Shown: piece after piece, positions 33,811 through 44,084 of the stretch
Numbering within the stretch: the stretch's first letter is position 1
Layout: the number at the start of each line of letters is the position of its first letter
Source: Haloterrigena sp. H1
GTDB lineage: Archaea > Halobacteriota > Halobacteria > Halobacteriales > Natrialbaceae
DNA: 64,000 nt
Direction of reading: 5' to 3'
Assembly (NCBI RefSeq): GCF_005938085.1
Contig: NZ_SMZK01000001.1
Coordinates: forward strand, 2,418,001-2,482,000
Notes under the pieces: generated by a model
The model's database searches: none
What the model was told of the DNA's origin: nothing
What the model saw: only the letters and a program-made list of their open reading frames with translations
Made by a program: the position numbers and the translations under genes

Positions 33811-34469
33811 AACGCGGATTAGAAGGCCCACCACCGGAAGAGCGACCGACGCCCGCGGGACGGCGAAACAAGCAGGGAATTCGCATCGACCCCGAAGTCG
33901 AGGCGACCCACGATCCCCGGCGTACCGTAATCTCGGCGCTGGTCGAACACGAACCCGGCGTGCTCTCGGACGTCTCGGGACTGTTCTCGAGACGGCAGTT
34001 CAACATCGAGAGTCTGACCGTTGGCCCCACCGAAGACGAGGATCGCGCGCGGATCACGATCGTCGTCGAGGAGCCCGACCCCGGGATCGACCAGGTCGAA
34101 AAACAGCTGCGAAAGCTCGTGCCGGTCATCTCCGTGCGCGAACTCGAGCCCGACGCGATGCGCCGCGAGCTGGCGCTCGTGAAAGTCGACGCCGAGGATC
34201 CTGCATCGGTCAGCGCCGTCGCGGACATGTACGACGCGACGGCCGTCGACTCGAGTCCGGAGACGGCGACCTTCGAGATCACTGGCTCGCGCCAGAAGAT
34301 CGAGGCCGCCGTCGAGACGTTCAGCCAGTTCGGCATCCGAGAGGTGTCCCGGACGGGGCTGACGGCGATGGCTCGTGGCACCGACCAGACCGCTGCGGCC
34401 GACCTGACAGCACAGCCCGCCGACGAGGCGAAGTATGGCGACCATACCCAACCAGCAGACGATGACTGA
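33807..34469 (+). CDS. ilvN: Acetolactate synthase small (regulatory) subunit
   Basis: 220 residues. An ACT domain (about 45-115) reads [20 protein letters not shown] and [21 protein letters not shown] second regulatory domain (about 120-190) contains [20 protein letters not shown] and [20 protein letters not shown]. The subunit activates IlvB and gives valine feedback. About 40 residues precede the ACT domain, typical for haloarchaeal IlvN. It is coupled to ilvB (4-base overlap) and to ilvC (8-base overlap). Confidence 0.94.
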   Translation: MKRGLEGPPPEERPTPAGRRNKQGIRIDPEVEATHDPRRTVISALVEHEPGVLSDVSGLFSRRQFNIESLTVGPTEDEDRARITIVVEEPDPGIDQVEKQLRKLVPVISVRELEPDAMRRELALVKVDAEDPASVSAVADMYDATAVDSSPETATFEITGSRQKIEAAVETFSQFGIREVSRTGLTAMARGTDQTAAADLTAQPADEAKYGDHTQPADDD

Positions 34470-35511
34470 CGAATTCACCACCGATATTTATTACGACGAC
34501 GACGCAGACGTATCGACGCTTGACGACGAGACCGTGGCCGTACTGGGCTACGGGAGCCAGGGTCACGCCCACGCGCTGAACCTCCACGAGAGTGGGGTCG
34601 ACGTAGTCGTCGGCCTGCGCGAGGACTCCTCCTCGCGATCGGCCGCCGAAGCTGACGGCCTCACCGTCGAAGCGCCCGCCGACGCGGTCGCACAGGCCTC
34701 CTACGTATCCGTCCTCGTGCCCGACACCGTCCAGGCGTCGGTCTACGAGAACGCCATCGCGCCCAACCTCGAGGCCGGTGACACGTTGCAGTTCGCCCAC
34801 GGGCTGAACATCCACTACAATCAGATCGAGCCGCCGGAAGACGTCGACGTGACGATGGTCGCGCCCAAGAGCCCGGGCCACCTCGTTCGCCGCAACTACG
34901 AGAACGACGAAGGGACGCCCGGCCTGCTGGCGGTCTATCAGGACACCACTGGCGACGCACAGGAGCGTGCCCTCGCGTACGCGAAGGGGATCGGCTGTAC
35001 CCGCGCCGGCGTCATCGAGACGACGTTCCAGGAAGAGGTCGAATCGGACCTCTTCGGCGAGCAGGCCGTCCTCTGTGGCGGCGTCACCTCGCTGGTCAAA
35101 CACGGCTACGAGACGCTGGTCGACGCGGGCTACTCGCCGGAGATTGCCTACTTCGAGTGTCTCAACGAACTCAAACTGATCGTCGATCTGATGTACGAAG
35201 GCGGCAACATGGAGATGTGGAACTCCGTCTCCGACACCGCCGAGTACGGCGGTCTCACCCGTGGCGACCGCGTTGTCGACGACTCCGTCCGTGAGAACAT
35301 GGACGAGATCCTCGAGGAAATCCAGAACGGCGAGTTCACGCGCGAATGGATCGTCGAGAACCAGGCTGGCCGCCCGAGCTACGGCCAGCTGCGCAACGCC
35401 GAACAGAACCACGAGATCGAAGACGTCGGCGAGCGACTGCGCGACCTGTTCGCCTGGGCCGAGGACGACGAAACCGAAGACGAGTCCGTCCAGGTGCAAG
35501 CCGACGACTAA
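34462..35511 (+). CDS. ilvC: Ketol-acid reductoisomerase
   Basis: 349 residues from [20 protein letters not shown]; an in-frame ATG at 34435 adds nine residues but lies deeper in ilv[21 protein letters not shown] is the NADPH-binding loop, [16 protein letters not shown] and [20 protein letters not shown] follow, and [19 protein letters not shown] carries the magnesium Asp/Glu. Standard short (class I) enzyme. It converts acetolactate to dihydroxyisovalerate. The C-terminus is acidic ([13 protein letters not shown]). Confidence 0.95.
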   Translation: MTDEFTTDIYYDDDADVSTLDDETVAVLGYGSQGHAHALNLHESGVDVVVGLREDSSSRSAAEADGLTVEAPADAVAQASYVSVLVPDTVQASVYENAIAPNLEAGDTLQFAHGLNIHYNQIEPPEDVDVTMVAPKSPGHLVRRNYENDEGTPGLLAVYQDTTGDAQERALAYAKGIGCTRAGVIETTFQEEVESDLFGEQAVLCGGVTSLVKHGYETLVDAGYSPEIAYFECLNELKLIVDLMYEGGNMEMWNSVSDTAEYGGLTRGDRVVDDSVRENMDEILEEIQNGEFTREWIVENQAGRPSYGQLRNAEQNHEIEDVGERLRDLFAWAEDDETEDESVQVQADD

Positions 35512-35534
35512 CCGAAAACGGAGAGCGACCAACC

Positions 35535-35819
35535 ATGAACGAAACCGACACCACAACAGACACGATGGCCGACGTCAGCCACACGAACCCCTACACTGGG
35601 GAGACGGCTGGCCGGCTGTTCAACCGCGGGCCGATCGTCGCCGCTGACGGGGGCGAAGCGGAGGCCAACGGGAACGGGCGTACCGACAAGAAACAGACGA
35701 TGCGCGACGTCGACCACACGCCGCCGAAACAGGCCGACGACGCGAACCGCGTCTTCGAGCGCGGGACCGAACACGGCGAGCACACCGACCGTGAGACGGT
35801 CGTAGAGGACGAGGAATGA
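35535..35819 (+). CDS. Small unknown protein inside the ilv/leu operon
   Basis: 94 residues, [20 protein letters not shown]. Two similar halves are visible: [20 protein letters not shown] and [20 protein letters not shown], each with a (R/A)N/GR-(L/V)F-x-RG core. Highly charged, no membrane segment and no Cys. It sits 23 bases after ilvC and overlaps leuC by four bases, so it is translated with the pathway. I recall similar small genes at this place in other haloarchaea, but no function is known. Confidence 0.75.
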   Translation: MNETDTTTDTMADVSHTNPYTGETAGRLFNRGPIVAADGGEAEANGNGRTDKKQTMRDVDHTPPKQADDANRVFERGTEHGEHTDRETVVEDEE

Positions 35820-37237
35820 GCGAGGGAACACTGTACGACAAGGTCTGGGATCGACACAAAGTCACCACGCTTCCGACTGGACAGGATCAGCTGTTCATCG
35901 GGCTGCACCTCATCCACGAGGTTACGAGCCCGCAGGCGTTCGGGATGCTCCGCGAGCGCGACCTCGAGGTCGCCTTCCCGAAGCTGACTCACGCGACGGT
36001 CGACCACATCGTCCCGACGTCCGACCAGTCCCGTCCCTACGAGGAGGACGCGGCCGAAGAGATGATGTCCGAACTCGAGGAGAACGCCCGCGAGGCGGGC
36101 ATCGAGTTTTCGGACCCGACGACGGGCGATCAGGGGATTGTCCACGTCATCGGCCCAGAGCAGGGCCTGACTCAGCCCGGCAAGACGATCGTCTGTGGCG
36201 ACTCGCATACCAGCACCCACGGCGCTTTCGGCGCACTCGCGTTCGGGATCGGGACCTCCCAGATCCGCGACGTGCTCGCGACGGGCAGCGTCGCCATGGA
36301 GAAACAGAAGGTCCGCAAGATCCAGGTCGACGGCGAACTCGGCGAGGGTGTCGAAGCCAAAGACATCATCTTAGAGATCATCCGACGACTCGGAACGGAA
36401 GGCGGCGTCGGCTACGTCTACGAGTACGCCGGCAAGGCCATCGAGAACCTCGGCATGGAAGGCCGGATGTCGATCTGTAACATGTCCATCGAGGGCGGTG
36501 CTCGTGCGGGCTACGTCAACCCCGACGAGACCACCTACGAGTGGCTCGAAGAGACCGACTACTTCCAGGAGAACCCCGAGAAGTTCGACGAGCTCAAACC
36601 CTACTGGGAGTCGATCGCGTCGGACGAGGACGCCGAGTACGACGACGTCGTCCACATCGACGCGAGCGAGCTCGAGCCGGTCGTCACCTGGGGCACCACG
36701 CCCGGCCAGGGCGTCGGCGTCACCGAGCCGATTCCGGCACCCGAGGACTTGCCCGAGGAGAAACAGGACACAGCCCGGCGCGCACAGGAACACATGCGCG
36801 TCGAGCCAGGCGAGACGATGGAGGGCTACGACATCGACGTCGCCTTCCTCGGCTCCTGTACGAACGCCCGCCTGCCGGACCTGCGACGCGCCGCGAACAT
36901 TATCGAAGGCCGACAGGTCGACGACGACGTCCGCGCGATGGTCGTTCCCGGCAGCCAGCGCGTCCAACACGCCGCCGAGGAAGAAGGTCTCAAGGACACG
37001 TTCGAGGAAGCCGGCTTCGAGTGGCGCAATGCCGGCTGTTCGATGTGTCTCGGCATGAACGAAGACCAACTCGAGGGCGATGAGGCAAGCGCCTCCTCCT
37101 CGAACCGAAACTTCGTCGGCCGGCAGGGTTCGAAAGAAGGCCGAACCGTACTGATGAACCCACAGATGGTCGCTGCGGCGGCAGTCACTGGGGAAGTGAC
37201 TGACGTGCGCGACCTCAAGGAGGTGACCGTCGCATGA
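35816..37237 (+). CDS. leuC: 3-isopropylmalate dehydratase large subunit
   Basis: 473 residues of the aconitase family. [20 protein letters not shown] starts the domain, [20 protein letters not shown] holds the substrate-binding region and [18 protein letters not shown] the first [4Fe-4S] Cys. [19 protein letters not shown] contains the C-x2-C pair of the cluster. The leucine-pathway member isomerises 2- to 3-isopropylmalate; archaeal enzymes may also act on citramalate. It overlaps leuD by four bases, and both form the heterodimer. Confidence 0.95.
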   Translation: MSEGTLYDKVWDRHKVTTLPTGQDQLFIGLHLIHEVTSPQAFGMLRERDLEVAFPKLTHATVDHIVPTSDQSRPYEEDAAEEMMSELEENAREAGIEFSDPTTGDQGIVHVIGPEQGLTQPGKTIVCGDSHTSTHGAFGALAFGIGTSQIRDVLATGSVAMEKQKVRKIQVDGELGEGVEAKDIILEIIRRLGTEGGVGYVYEYAGKAIENLGMEGRMSICNMSIEGGARAGYVNPDETTYEWLEETDYFQENPEKFDELKPYWESIASDEDAEYDDVVHIDASELEPVVTWGTTPGQGVGVTEPIPAPEDLPEEKQDTARRAQEHMRVEPGETMEGYDIDVAFLGSCTNARLPDLRRAANIIEGRQVDDDVRAMVVPGSQRVQHAAEEEGLKDTFEEAGFEWRNAGCSMCLGMNEDQLEGDEASASSSNRNFVGRQGSKEGRTVLMNPQMVAAAAVTGEVTDVRDLKEVTVA

Positions 37238-37875
37238 GCGGAAGCGACGAAGTCGAGATTCCGGAAGTCGATTACGTCTCGGGGTCGGGCATCCCGATCC
37301 GAGGAAACGACATCGACACGGACCAGATCATCCCCGCGCGGTTCATGAAGGTCGTCACCTTCGACGGGCTGGGCGAGTTCGCCTTCTTCGACCTGCGCTT
37401 CGACGACGACGACAACCCCAAAGACCACCCGATGAACGAGGATCGGTTCCAGGACTCGTCGGTGATGGTCGTCAACGCCAACTTCGGCTGTGGCTCCTCG
37501 CGCGAGCACGCTCCCCAAGCGCTGATGCGCTGGGGCATCGACGCGATCATCGGCGAGAGCTTCGCCGAGATTTTCGCTGGTAACTGTCTGGCGCTCGGTA
37601 TTCCGACCGTCACGGCGGACAGCGAGACGATCCAGGAACTGCAGGACTGGGTCGATGCAAACCCTGACGGCGAGATCGAGATCGATGTCGAAGCCGAGGA
37701 AGTGACCTACGGTGACACCACGATCGACGTCACCGTCGACGAGGCCCAGCGCAAGGCCCTCGTCGAAGGCGTCTGGGACACGACGGCGCTGATGAAGTCC
37801 AACGCCGACGCAGTCCGCGAGAAGGCCAAAGAACTCCCCTACGTCGACGACGCGGCGATTCCCGAAGCGGAGTAA
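37234..37875 (+). CDS. leuD: 3-isopropylmalate dehydratase small subunit
   Basis: 213 residues, swivel domain of the aconitase family. [20 protein letters not shown] and [20 protein letters not shown] (GCGSSREHA substrate loop) are diagnostic, followed by [20 protein letters not shown]. The C-terminal part (about 160-213) is a charged helical tail common in haloarchaeal LeuD. It acts with LeuC. It is the last gene of the gapless operon; 169 bases follow before the EamA gene. Confidence 0.94.
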   Translation: MSGSDEVEIPEVDYVSGSGIPIRGNDIDTDQIIPARFMKVVTFDGLGEFAFFDLRFDDDDNPKDHPMNEDRFQDSSVMVVNANFGCGSSREHAPQALMRWGIDAIIGESFAEIFAGNCLALGIPTVTADSETIQELQDWVDANPDGEIEIDVEAEEVTYGDTTIDVTVDEAQRKALVEGVWDTTALMKSNADAVREKAKELPYVDDAAIPEAE

Positions 37876-38044
37876 GGAATCCGATTTCGCGACTCGGTTT
37901 CGACCGGTCGCTCCGTTCTTCGGTCGTTCTGACTCGAGTCGAACCGCCGACGCCTCGAGTCGCCACTCTCCACTTGCTGTTACGAACGCGGTGAGAGGCC
38001 ACGGAACCGCGAGATACTTCGGACGATAGCCCGGAACAACGTGT

Positions 38045-38959
38045 ATGTCTCGCTCCCTCGACGTGCCCCTTTTCGTGTTCCTCGCCGTTCTCTGGGGGCT
38101 TTCGTTTCCAGCGATTTCGATCGGCCTCGAGCATCTGCCGCCGCTACTGTTCGCAGCCGTTCGGTACGACATCGCGGCGGTTTTGCTCCTGGCCTACGCT
38201 GCCACTCAAGTCGATGGCTGGGTGCCGACTCGCCGGAACGATCTGGCGGCTGTTACGGGCGGCGGTATCTTTCTGATCGGCGGCAACGGCTTGCTCTTTC
38301 TGGCCCAGCAGACCGTCCCGAGCGGCGTCGCCGCGATCATTCAGGGACTGGTTCCCATCATCACCGCGTTGTGGGCAGTAGTGCTGCTCGGTGAGCGACT
38401 CTCGCCGCTCGGTGCCGTCGGGGCCGCGATCGGCTTTTTCGGCGTCGCGCTCGTCGTCCAGCCCGATCCAAACAACCTGTTGGCGGGCGATACCCTCGGC
38501 CGACTGCTCGTCGTCGGACAGGTGTGCAGTATCGCGCTTGGCGGGGTCCTGATTCAGCGCGCTGGCCCGACTATCGAGCGTGGGGCACTGGTCGGCTGGT
38601 CGATGGGCATCGGCAGCGTCGTCTTACACGCCGCCAGTCTCGCCGCAGGTGAGCTACCATCGCCGTCGCTCGTCGTCCCCACCGCAGTCGGCGCGCTCGT
38701 CTATCTCGGCGTCTTCGCGACCGCCATCGCCTTCCTGATCTACTTCCGGATCCTCGAGAAACACGGTGCGTTCGAGGCAGCGCTGGTCGGCTACGCCGTT
38801 CCGATCGTCGCAACGGTTGCAGGCGTCGTATTTCTCGAGGAGTCGATCAGTACGGTGACGGTCGCCGGGTTCGGACTGGTCGTCGTCGGGTTCACGTTGC
38901 TCAAACGACGTGCGATCGCCAACGCAGTCGGAATCAGCACTGGCGTCGGAAGTCCCTAA
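38045..38959 (+). CDS. EamA/DMT-family transporter
   Basis: 304 residues with ten membrane segments in two EamA halves: LFVFLAVLWGLSFPAISIGL, QQTVPSGVAAIIQGLVPIIT (typical end of half 1), then LGVFATAIAFLIYFRILEKH and VPIVATVAGVVFLEESISTV (end of half 2). Such proteins export amino acids or other metabolites. Its place between leuD and leuB suggests export of branched-chain amino acids or intermediates, but that is only positional. It begins 85 bases after ... GGAACAACGT and has its own probable promoter. Confidence 0.85.
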   Translation: MSRSLDVPLFVFLAVLWGLSFPAISIGLEHLPPLLFAAVRYDIAAVLLLAYAATQVDGWVPTRRNDLAAVTGGGIFLIGGNGLLFLAQQTVPSGVAAIIQGLVPIITALWAVVLLGERLSPLGAVGAAIGFFGVALVVQPDPNNLLAGDTLGRLLVVGQVCSIALGGVLIQRAGPTIERGALVGWSMGIGSVVLHAASLAAGELPSPSLVVPTAVGALVYLGVFATAIAFLIYFRILEKHGAFEAALVGYAVPIVATVAGVVFLEESISTVTVAGFGLVVVGFTLLKRRAIANAVGISTGVGSP

Positions 38960-39016
38960 GCGACGACCAGTCCGGCAATCGATACCCTCTTTTCGGCCCC
39001 GCGACGATGGTTGGCC

Positions 39017-40000
39017 ATGACTCACGAAATCGCCGTGATTCCGGGCGACGGAATCGGTAAAGAAGTAACACCCGCTGCAGTCGAAGTCCTTGAGACGCTC
39101 GACATCGACTTCGAGTTCATCGAAGCGGAAGCCGGCGACGCGGTCAAAGAAGAGACTGGCGAGGCGCTCCCACAGGAGACCTACGACCTCGCGGCGTCGG
39201 CCGACGCGACGCTGTTCGGCGCGGCCGGCGAGACGGCCGCGGACGTCATCCTGCCGCTGCGCGAAGCGGTCGACTCGTTCGTCAACGTCCGGCCCGCGAA
39301 GGCGTATCCGGGGATCGACGCCGTCCGCCCCGAAACGGATCTGCTCTTCCTCCGGGAGAACACCGAGGGCGTCTATTCGGGCCACGAAGACCGTCTGACC
39401 GACGACGTCTCGACGCTCACCCGCGTCGTCACGGAGTCGGCCTCCGAACGGCTCGCCGAGTTTGCCTGTGACTTCGTCGCCGACAGCGACAAGCACGACA
39501 GCTTCACGATCGTCCACAAGGCCAACGTCATGCGTGAGACGGACGGACTCTTCCGTGACACTGTCAAGTCGGTCGCCGACGAGCAGGGCGTCGACACCGA
39601 CGAAGTGCTGATGGACGCCTTCGCGACGCGGGTCTGTCTCGACCCCGAGCAGTTCGACGTCGTCGTCTGCCCGAACCTCGCGGGCGACGTGCTCTCGGAC
39701 CTCGCTGCTGGCCTCGTCGGCGGGCTCGGCCTGCTGCCGTCGGCCAACATCGGCCCCGAGCGCGCCCTGTTCGAGCCGGTCCACGGTACTGCACCCGACA
39801 TCGCCGGTGAGAGCGTCGCGAACCCGGCTGCGAAGATCATCTCCGCCGCGATGATGCTCGAGTACCTCGGCTACGAAGAAGAGAGCGAGGCCGTCAACGC
39901 GGCCGTCGAAGCCACGCTCGCCGAAGGGCCGCGCACGCCCGATCTGGGTGGAGACGCGTCGACCGAGGACGTGACCGCCGCGGTCATCGACCGACTGTAG
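39017..40000 (+). CDS. leuB: 3-isopropylmalate dehydrogenase
   Basis: 327 residues from [20 protein letters not shown]; an in-frame TTG at 39011 is less likely. The family order is kept: [59 protein letters not shown] (catalytic Lys), [20 protein letters not shown] (metal Asp) and [20 protein letters not shown] (NAD-binding). It oxidatively decarboxylates 3-isopropylmalate. The [14 protein letters not shown] loop is also seen in homoisocitrate and isocitrate enzymes, so context decides. It is separated from leuD by the EamA gene. Confidence 0.93.
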   Translation: MTHEIAVIPGDGIGKEVTPAAVEVLETLDIDFEFIEAEAGDAVKEETGEALPQETYDLAASADATLFGAAGETAADVILPLREAVDSFVNVRPAKAYPGIDAVRPETDLLFLRENTEGVYSGHEDRLTDDVSTLTRVVTESASERLAEFACDFVADSDKHDSFTIVHKANVMRETDGLFRDTVKSVADEQGVDTDEVLMDAFATRVCLDPEQFDVVVCPNLAGDVLSDLAAGLVGGLGLLPSANIGPERALFEPVHGTAPDIAGESVANPAAKIISAAMMLEYLGYEEESEAVNAAVEATLAEGPRTPDLGGDASTEDVTAAVIDRL

Positions 40001-40105
40001 CGCTGCTGGCCGCTCTACAGCAACAGCACGGCCGTGATGATCGATTTTTGATATAGTGAAGAGTTATAGTCGCGAGTCGACTCGAGCCGATGTTTGTCCG
40101 CTACT

Positions 40106-40879
40106 TCAAACGATATCGAGCGTGTCCCGATCGGCACCGGCCAGTTCGACCAGCGCGTCGGCCTCGAGCAGGTGACACTCACCGGGAACGACGAGCAGGT
40201 GCAGTGGATCACCGAATTCTCGTTGTGCAAGTTCGGTCATCGTGCCGGCCTCGACGAGCGGCTCCGGGCTGCCCGCACGGGCGACGACGACGCCGACGAG
40301 ATCGGGGTATTCCTCGGCGAGCAGTTCCGCGCCGACGTCAGCGGTCATGTACTCTTCACGTTCGGCTTTGATGTCCAGATAGACGACCGTGTGAAGGCCG
40401 TCAGCGCGGTTCTCGTCGATCGTCTCGGTTACGCTCGCGGGAAGCCCATCAGCACCGTGGGCGTAGGGGAAGGGAAGCGTCGTCGCCTTGCCGAACCGGT
40501 AGTTCTGGAGCCCGGTCAGCGAGCTGGTTGCCGTCTGAGCCGTGACGCCGTGAATGACCCGCGTTTCGACACCGCGCTCGTGGGCTCGCAGCCGCAGGTC
40601 GACGTGGGTCGTCGAGATCATCGTATCGCCCGCAGTCAGGAAGGCGACGTCCTCGTCTTCGGCCGCCTCGAGCATGTCTTCGGGGTGTTGTTCGACGCCG
40701 GCGCGGTCCCGGACGTCGATCTCGAGGTCGTGGGAGGACTCGAGGTCGTCGATCGTCGTCCCGATCAGCTGGCTGGTGTAGAACTCGGCATAGACGCGGT
40801 CGGCCGCCTGCAGGGCATCCCGCCCCTCGACGGTGATCGAACGCTCGTCGTAGAGACCGAGGCCGATGAAGGTGAGCAT
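40106..40879 (-). CDS. dphB: Diphthine synthase
   Basis: 257 residues starting MLTFIGLGLYDERSITVEGR; upstream in-frame codons to 41101 are non-conserved. GLGLYDE and FLTAGDTMISTTHVDLRLRA are the SAM-binding motifs of the tetrapyrrole-methylase fold. VIHGVTAQTATSSLTGLQNY and FGKATTLPFPYAHGADGLPA are specific to DphB. It methylates the modified His of elongation factor 2 on the way to diphthamide. It is divergent from trm5. The preceding 220 bases hold the shared promoter region. Confidence 0.94.
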   Translation of the reverse strand: MLTFIGLGLYDERSITVEGRDALQAADRVYAEFYTSQLIGTTIDDLESSHDLEIDVRDRAGVEQHPEDMLEAAEDEDVAFLTAGDTMISTTHVDLRLRAHERGVETRVIHGVTAQTATSSLTGLQNYRFGKATTLPFPYAHGADGLPASVTETIDENRADGLHTVVYLDIKAEREEYMTADVGAELLAEEYPDLVGVVVARAGSPEPLVEAGTMTELAQREFGDPLHLLVVPGECHLLEADALVELAGADRDTLDIV

Positions 40880-41103
40880 AGCCGCTCGTAGTCGTAGCGG
40901 CCGGAATACGCTTTCGAGATGCTCCCCTGTGAATCCAGCTCGCACATCGCCTCGAGCGGACAAGTGATTGAGACATTCATCGATGAAGGCACTCTCACAG
41001 TCGCTGGAGGTTCTATATAGCGAGTAGTGGTTTACCAACCGTGCTGTAGGGGAGCAGTCAGCGAAAACGTCAGCGTTACAGCGGCTCGCCGGCCAGTCCA
41101 AGT

Positions 41104-42093
41104 ATGGAAGTTCCGTGCGTCCGCGTCACGCGTGAAGCCGGCGAAGCGACGCGTACGACGCTCGCCGACGCGGACCTGATCGACGACGACTATGAGATCG
41201 CCGTCGAGGACGGCTGGCTCTATATTCCAGTGACCGATCCCGACGCCGTTCAGGCGGTGCTCGAGGACGGTGAGATCGTTACCCGGACGGTCGACGAACG
41301 CGACACGCAGACGACGCCTGCCGATCTCCTCTCGTTCGAGCCGTCCTACGAACGGCTCGGCAGGGCCGCGCTCATCGACGAAGATGATTCCGAGCGCGCA
41401 CGCGAGATCGCTGATGCCATCCTCGAGTCCGATCTCCCCGTCGAGACGGTGCTGAACAAGGCCTCGAAGGTGAAAGGCGAGACGCGCGTCCGCGACTGGG
41501 AGCTGCTCGCAGGCGAGAACACCGAGGTCGTCCACCGCGAGTACGGCTGTGAGTTCGTCTTAGATCTCGCCGAGGTGTACTTCTCCCCGCGGCTCGCGAC
41601 CGAGCGCAACCGGGTCGCCGAGCAAGTCACGGAGGGCGAGCACGCCTTCGATATGTTCGCCGGTGTTGGCCCCTTTATCATCCCGTTCGCGAACCGCGGC
41701 GCGGAGTGTGTCGGCGTCGATATCAACGCCGACGCGATCGACTACCTGCGCGAGAACGCCCGGCGCAACGGGGTCGAAGACCGTGTGACGGCGATCAACG
41801 ACGACGTTCGTGACGTCGCCACCGACTACGAGAATTGGGCCGACCGTATCATGATGAACCTCCCCCACAGCGCCGACGCATTCCTCGAGTCGGCTGTAAC
41901 GCTCGCCGGCGACGACTGCGTCCTCCACTACTACGACATCCAGCACGAAGACGACCCGTTCGGGCCAGGCGAACGCGCGATCCGTGCGGCCGCCGAGCCC
42001 GAGTACGACGTGACCGTCGAGACGCGCCACACCGTCCGGTCGTACGCTCCCCACGAGCTGAACGTCTGTCTGGACGTGCGCCTCGAGCACTAA
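41104..42093 (+). CDS. trm5: tRNA (guanine-37-N1)-methyltransferase Trm5
   Basis: 329 residues. An N-terminal recognition part (1-95) is followed by DLLSFEPSYERLGRAALIDE, VLNKASKVKGETRVRDWELL and YFSPRLATERNRVAEQVTEG. FDMFAGVGPFIIPFANRGAE is the SAM-binding glycine loop and IMMNLPHSADAFLESAV the Trm5 NLP motif. It makes m1G37, which prevents frameshifting. It is a housekeeping archaeal enzyme; the tRNA gene lies 88 bases downstream in the same direction. Confidence 0.94.
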   Translation: MEVPCVRVTREAGEATRTTLADADLIDDDYEIAVEDGWLYIPVTDPDAVQAVLEDGEIVTRTVDERDTQTTPADLLSFEPSYERLGRAALIDEDDSERAREIADAILESDLPVETVLNKASKVKGETRVRDWELLAGENTEVVHREYGCEFVLDLAEVYFSPRLATERNRVAEQVTEGEHAFDMFAGVGPFIIPFANRGAECVGVDINADAIDYLRENARRNGVEDRVTAINDDVRDVATDYENWADRIMMNLPHSADAFLESAVTLAGDDCVLHYYDIQHEDDPFGPGERAIRAAAEPEYDVTVETRHTVRSYAPHELNVCLDVRLEH

Positions 42094-42181
42094 TGCGACC
42101 GGAGTCCGTAACTCTCTGTCACAACTGGATCGATTCGCAACCCTTATGGCTGGTATCGGCCCTACGAATGAATGCAATCGC

Positions 42182-42255
42182 GCCGGTGTAGCTCAGACTG
42201 GCAGAGCGAATCCTTCGTAAGGATTAGGTCGAGGGTTCAAATCCCTCCACCGGCT
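42182..42255 (+). tRNA. tRNA-Thr (anticodon CGT)
   Basis: Acceptor arm GCCGGTG (42182-42188) pairs with CACCGGC (42248-42254). The D arm GCTCAGACTGGCAGAGC follows. The anticodon arm AATCC-TTCGTAA-GGATT gives loop TTCGTAA with anticodon CGT, reading ACG (Thr). The T arm GAGGG-TTCAAAT-CCCTC is intact. Discriminator base is T, and CCA is not encoded. No intron. A T-run at 42257-42260 may end transcription. Confidence 0.95.
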
Positions 42256-42346
42256 CTTTTTGCGACGAACAAATCCGTAAGCGGCAACGCTGTCCAACGC
42301 CGTTCTGCGATTGAAGACCACTGTTGCTCTCACACCGTTACGAAGA

Positions 42347-43627
42347 TTAGACGTACGGTGCGGGAAGCGTCGGCGTGACCAGTCGATCGTCGAACTCCGC
42401 CACCGAGAGCACCTCGAGGTCGCCCTTGCGTTCCCGTTTGGCGACCTCGTCGACGATCGACTCGAACGTATCGACATGGTAGCCGGCGTCCTCGAGGTCC
42501 CACATCGAGTGAAACAGCAACGTGACGACACCGGAGTGACGGACAGCTAGATCGAGCAGCCGGCTAGCAGCTGCCGGCTCGAGATTCCCACGTCGGGGAG
42601 CAAGCAGACGGTTTGGGACATGACCTGTTGCTGGCCATCCGGCGGCGAATCCGAGTCGGTGGTACTCGGCGGCGAGTTCGAGCGTCGTGGCGTCATAATT
42701 GCTGTACGGATAGGCGAAGTACTCGGCCCCGTCCGCGAACCCGTGGGCTGTGAGCCACTCCTTTGCATCGCGAATGCGCGCTTTTTGGGCGTCGCGCTCG
42801 AGTTCGTCCAGAGAGTCGTGTCGGTGCGCGTGGCTACAGATCGTCCAGCCATTGTCGTGGAGTTCGCTGAGCTGCTCGAGATTGAGCACACTTGACTCGC
42901 CGATGGTGGCTGGATTGACGAACGACGATGCGGGATAGCCATGCTCGGCGAGGATCGGACGGGCCTGCGTGTAGTCCGTGATGCTACCATCGTCGAACTG
43001 AAACAGCACCACCGGTGTTTCGGGCCGTGGGACCGACGAGAGTTCGTCACACCAGATCGACAGTGATTCGCCGCCACCGGTGTAGTGGACGATCCGGATT
43101 TCGGTGACGGCCGAGAGATCACAGCCGCCGTCGTGTTCGATCCCGAACGGATACAGCTGGATGGGGACGTTCGCGTGAACGGAGGCACGAACATCGAGCC
43201 GGTTTCGATCGGCGTCGAACAGTTGAATCTGTGGATAGACGGTCGCGGTCGTGCGCAGTGCCATCGACAGGGCCTGGCCGGCCAGATCGATCGGCTCGTC
43301 GAACGTTCTGCTGATCACTCCGCGCTTGTCGGACGGCCTGATGTAGAGTCGTGCGGCCTGCGACCCGGTGTAGTACGTCGATTCGTCCGCGATCAGCGTT
43401 CCACCGTAGCTGGTCCACGGCGAGAGATCCTCGAAGTCGTCGAGCGTACTGGCCCGCTCAGGCTGACCGGGCCGGGTATCGACGGGATCGTCATCGACCG
43501 GCTCATGGGTCGTCGATTCGTTGCCGCTCGAGTCGGTGTGTGTGTTGGTTGCCGTCTCGATTCCGGTACACCCTGCGAGACAACTCCCGATCGCAACACC
43601 TGCAAGCAGCATCTCTCGGCGGTGCAT
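42347..43627 (-). CDS. Polysaccharide deacetylase-family lipoprotein
   Basis: 426 residues. MHRREMLLAGVAIGSCLAGC ends in a lipobox (LAGC), after twin-Arg-less basic start, so it is an exported lipid-anchored protein. A Thr/Ser/Asp-rich linker (25-60) leads to a jelly-roll-like domain (about 65-200, FEDLSPWTSYGGTLI). The NodB deacetylase domain (about 210-410) has VLFQFDDGSITDYTQARPIL (metal Asp pair), TICSHAHRHDSLDEL (His motif) and EYFAYPYSNYDA. It could remove acetyl groups from surface polysaccharide. A link to the 1-15 kb glycan island is possible but distant. Confidence 0.88.
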   Translation of the reverse strand: MHRREMLLAGVAIGSCLAGCTGIETATNTHTDSSGNESTTHEPVDDDPVDTRPGQPERASTLDDFEDLSPWTSYGGTLIADESTYYTGSQAARLYIRPSDKRGVISRTFDEPIDLAGQALSMALRTTATVYPQIQLFDADRNRLDVRASVHANVPIQLYPFGIEHDGGCDLSAVTEIRIVHYTGGGESLSIWCDELSSVPRPETPVVLFQFDDGSITDYTQARPILAEHGYPASSFVNPATIGESSVLNLEQLSELHDNGWTICSHAHRHDSLDELERDAQKARIRDAKEWLTAHGFADGAEYFAYPYSNYDATTLELAAEYHRLGFAAGWPATGHVPNRLLAPRRGNLEPAAASRLLDLAVRHSGVVTLLFHSMWDLEDAGYHVDTFESIVDEVAKRERKGDLEVLSVAEFDDRLVTPTLPAPYV

Positions 43628-44084
43628 ACCGTCGCAATTCCCCCACGACTTATTCGTTAATTACGGCGAATCTCATCTCTCAGCGAATTTAGTGGCCCAT
43701 TATATGCCAGTACAGAACTGACATCCGGCGGCCCGTTCGGACTCGAGCGAAATCCTCGCGTATCGGCCATCGTCAACAATAAATCAAATATAGCGATATG
43801 AAATCTAGCGAGATAGTGCGGAGCGAGAGTACACCAGATGGACCGAAACACGAGTGGCTGACTCTCCCACCGCGGAGCGACACGGCAGGTGAGACAGCAG
43901 TGGCAGCGATAGTAACAACTGAAACGACTCACACACCGATCGCACAGCAGTCGTGCGATCGGGTGTCCATTGACTTTCAGTGGCTACTATAGACGTCACA
44001 GGACAGTGACTGATCGAGCGACTCGAGTCGCCGATACGAGACGGAAAACGGGAAATGATCGATCAGCAGAGGGATAAAATTCCG
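43628..44084. other. Intergenic holding an 82-bp palindromic element
   Basis: 457 bases without a supportable gene. Apart from the palindromic element at 43909-43990 and the upstream region of the deacetylase gene, nothing is recognised. Two opposing frames of 64 codons here overlap the palindrome and are not convincing. Confidence 0.5.
43909..43990. repeat. 82-bp palindromic element (MITE- or structured-RNA-like)
   Basis: Outer arms ATAGTA-ACA-ACTGAAA (43909-43924) and TTTCAGT-GGC-TACTAT (43975-43990) are complementary except at the three middle bases. The inner arms CCGATCGCAC (43936-43945) and GTGCGATCGG (43953-43962) form a perfect 10-bp stem with a 7-base loop AGCAGTC. The unpaired flanks between the inner and outer arms are of similar length. 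I recall very similar intergenic sequences in other haloarchaea, which would make it a dispersed repeat. Confidence 0.7.

Noticed and set aside
34321..35556. A 411-codon minus-strand frame opposite ilvC
   Set aside because: Antisense to an unmistakable ketol-acid reductoisomerase.
42182..42255. tRNA-Thr as an integration site for a mobile element
   Set aside because: No integrase gene and no partial copy of the tRNA 3' end is seen in the window.
43798..43992. Two 64-codon opposing frames between deacetylase and symporter genes
   Set aside because: They overlap the 82-bp palindrome, have no family likeness and no convincing promoter.
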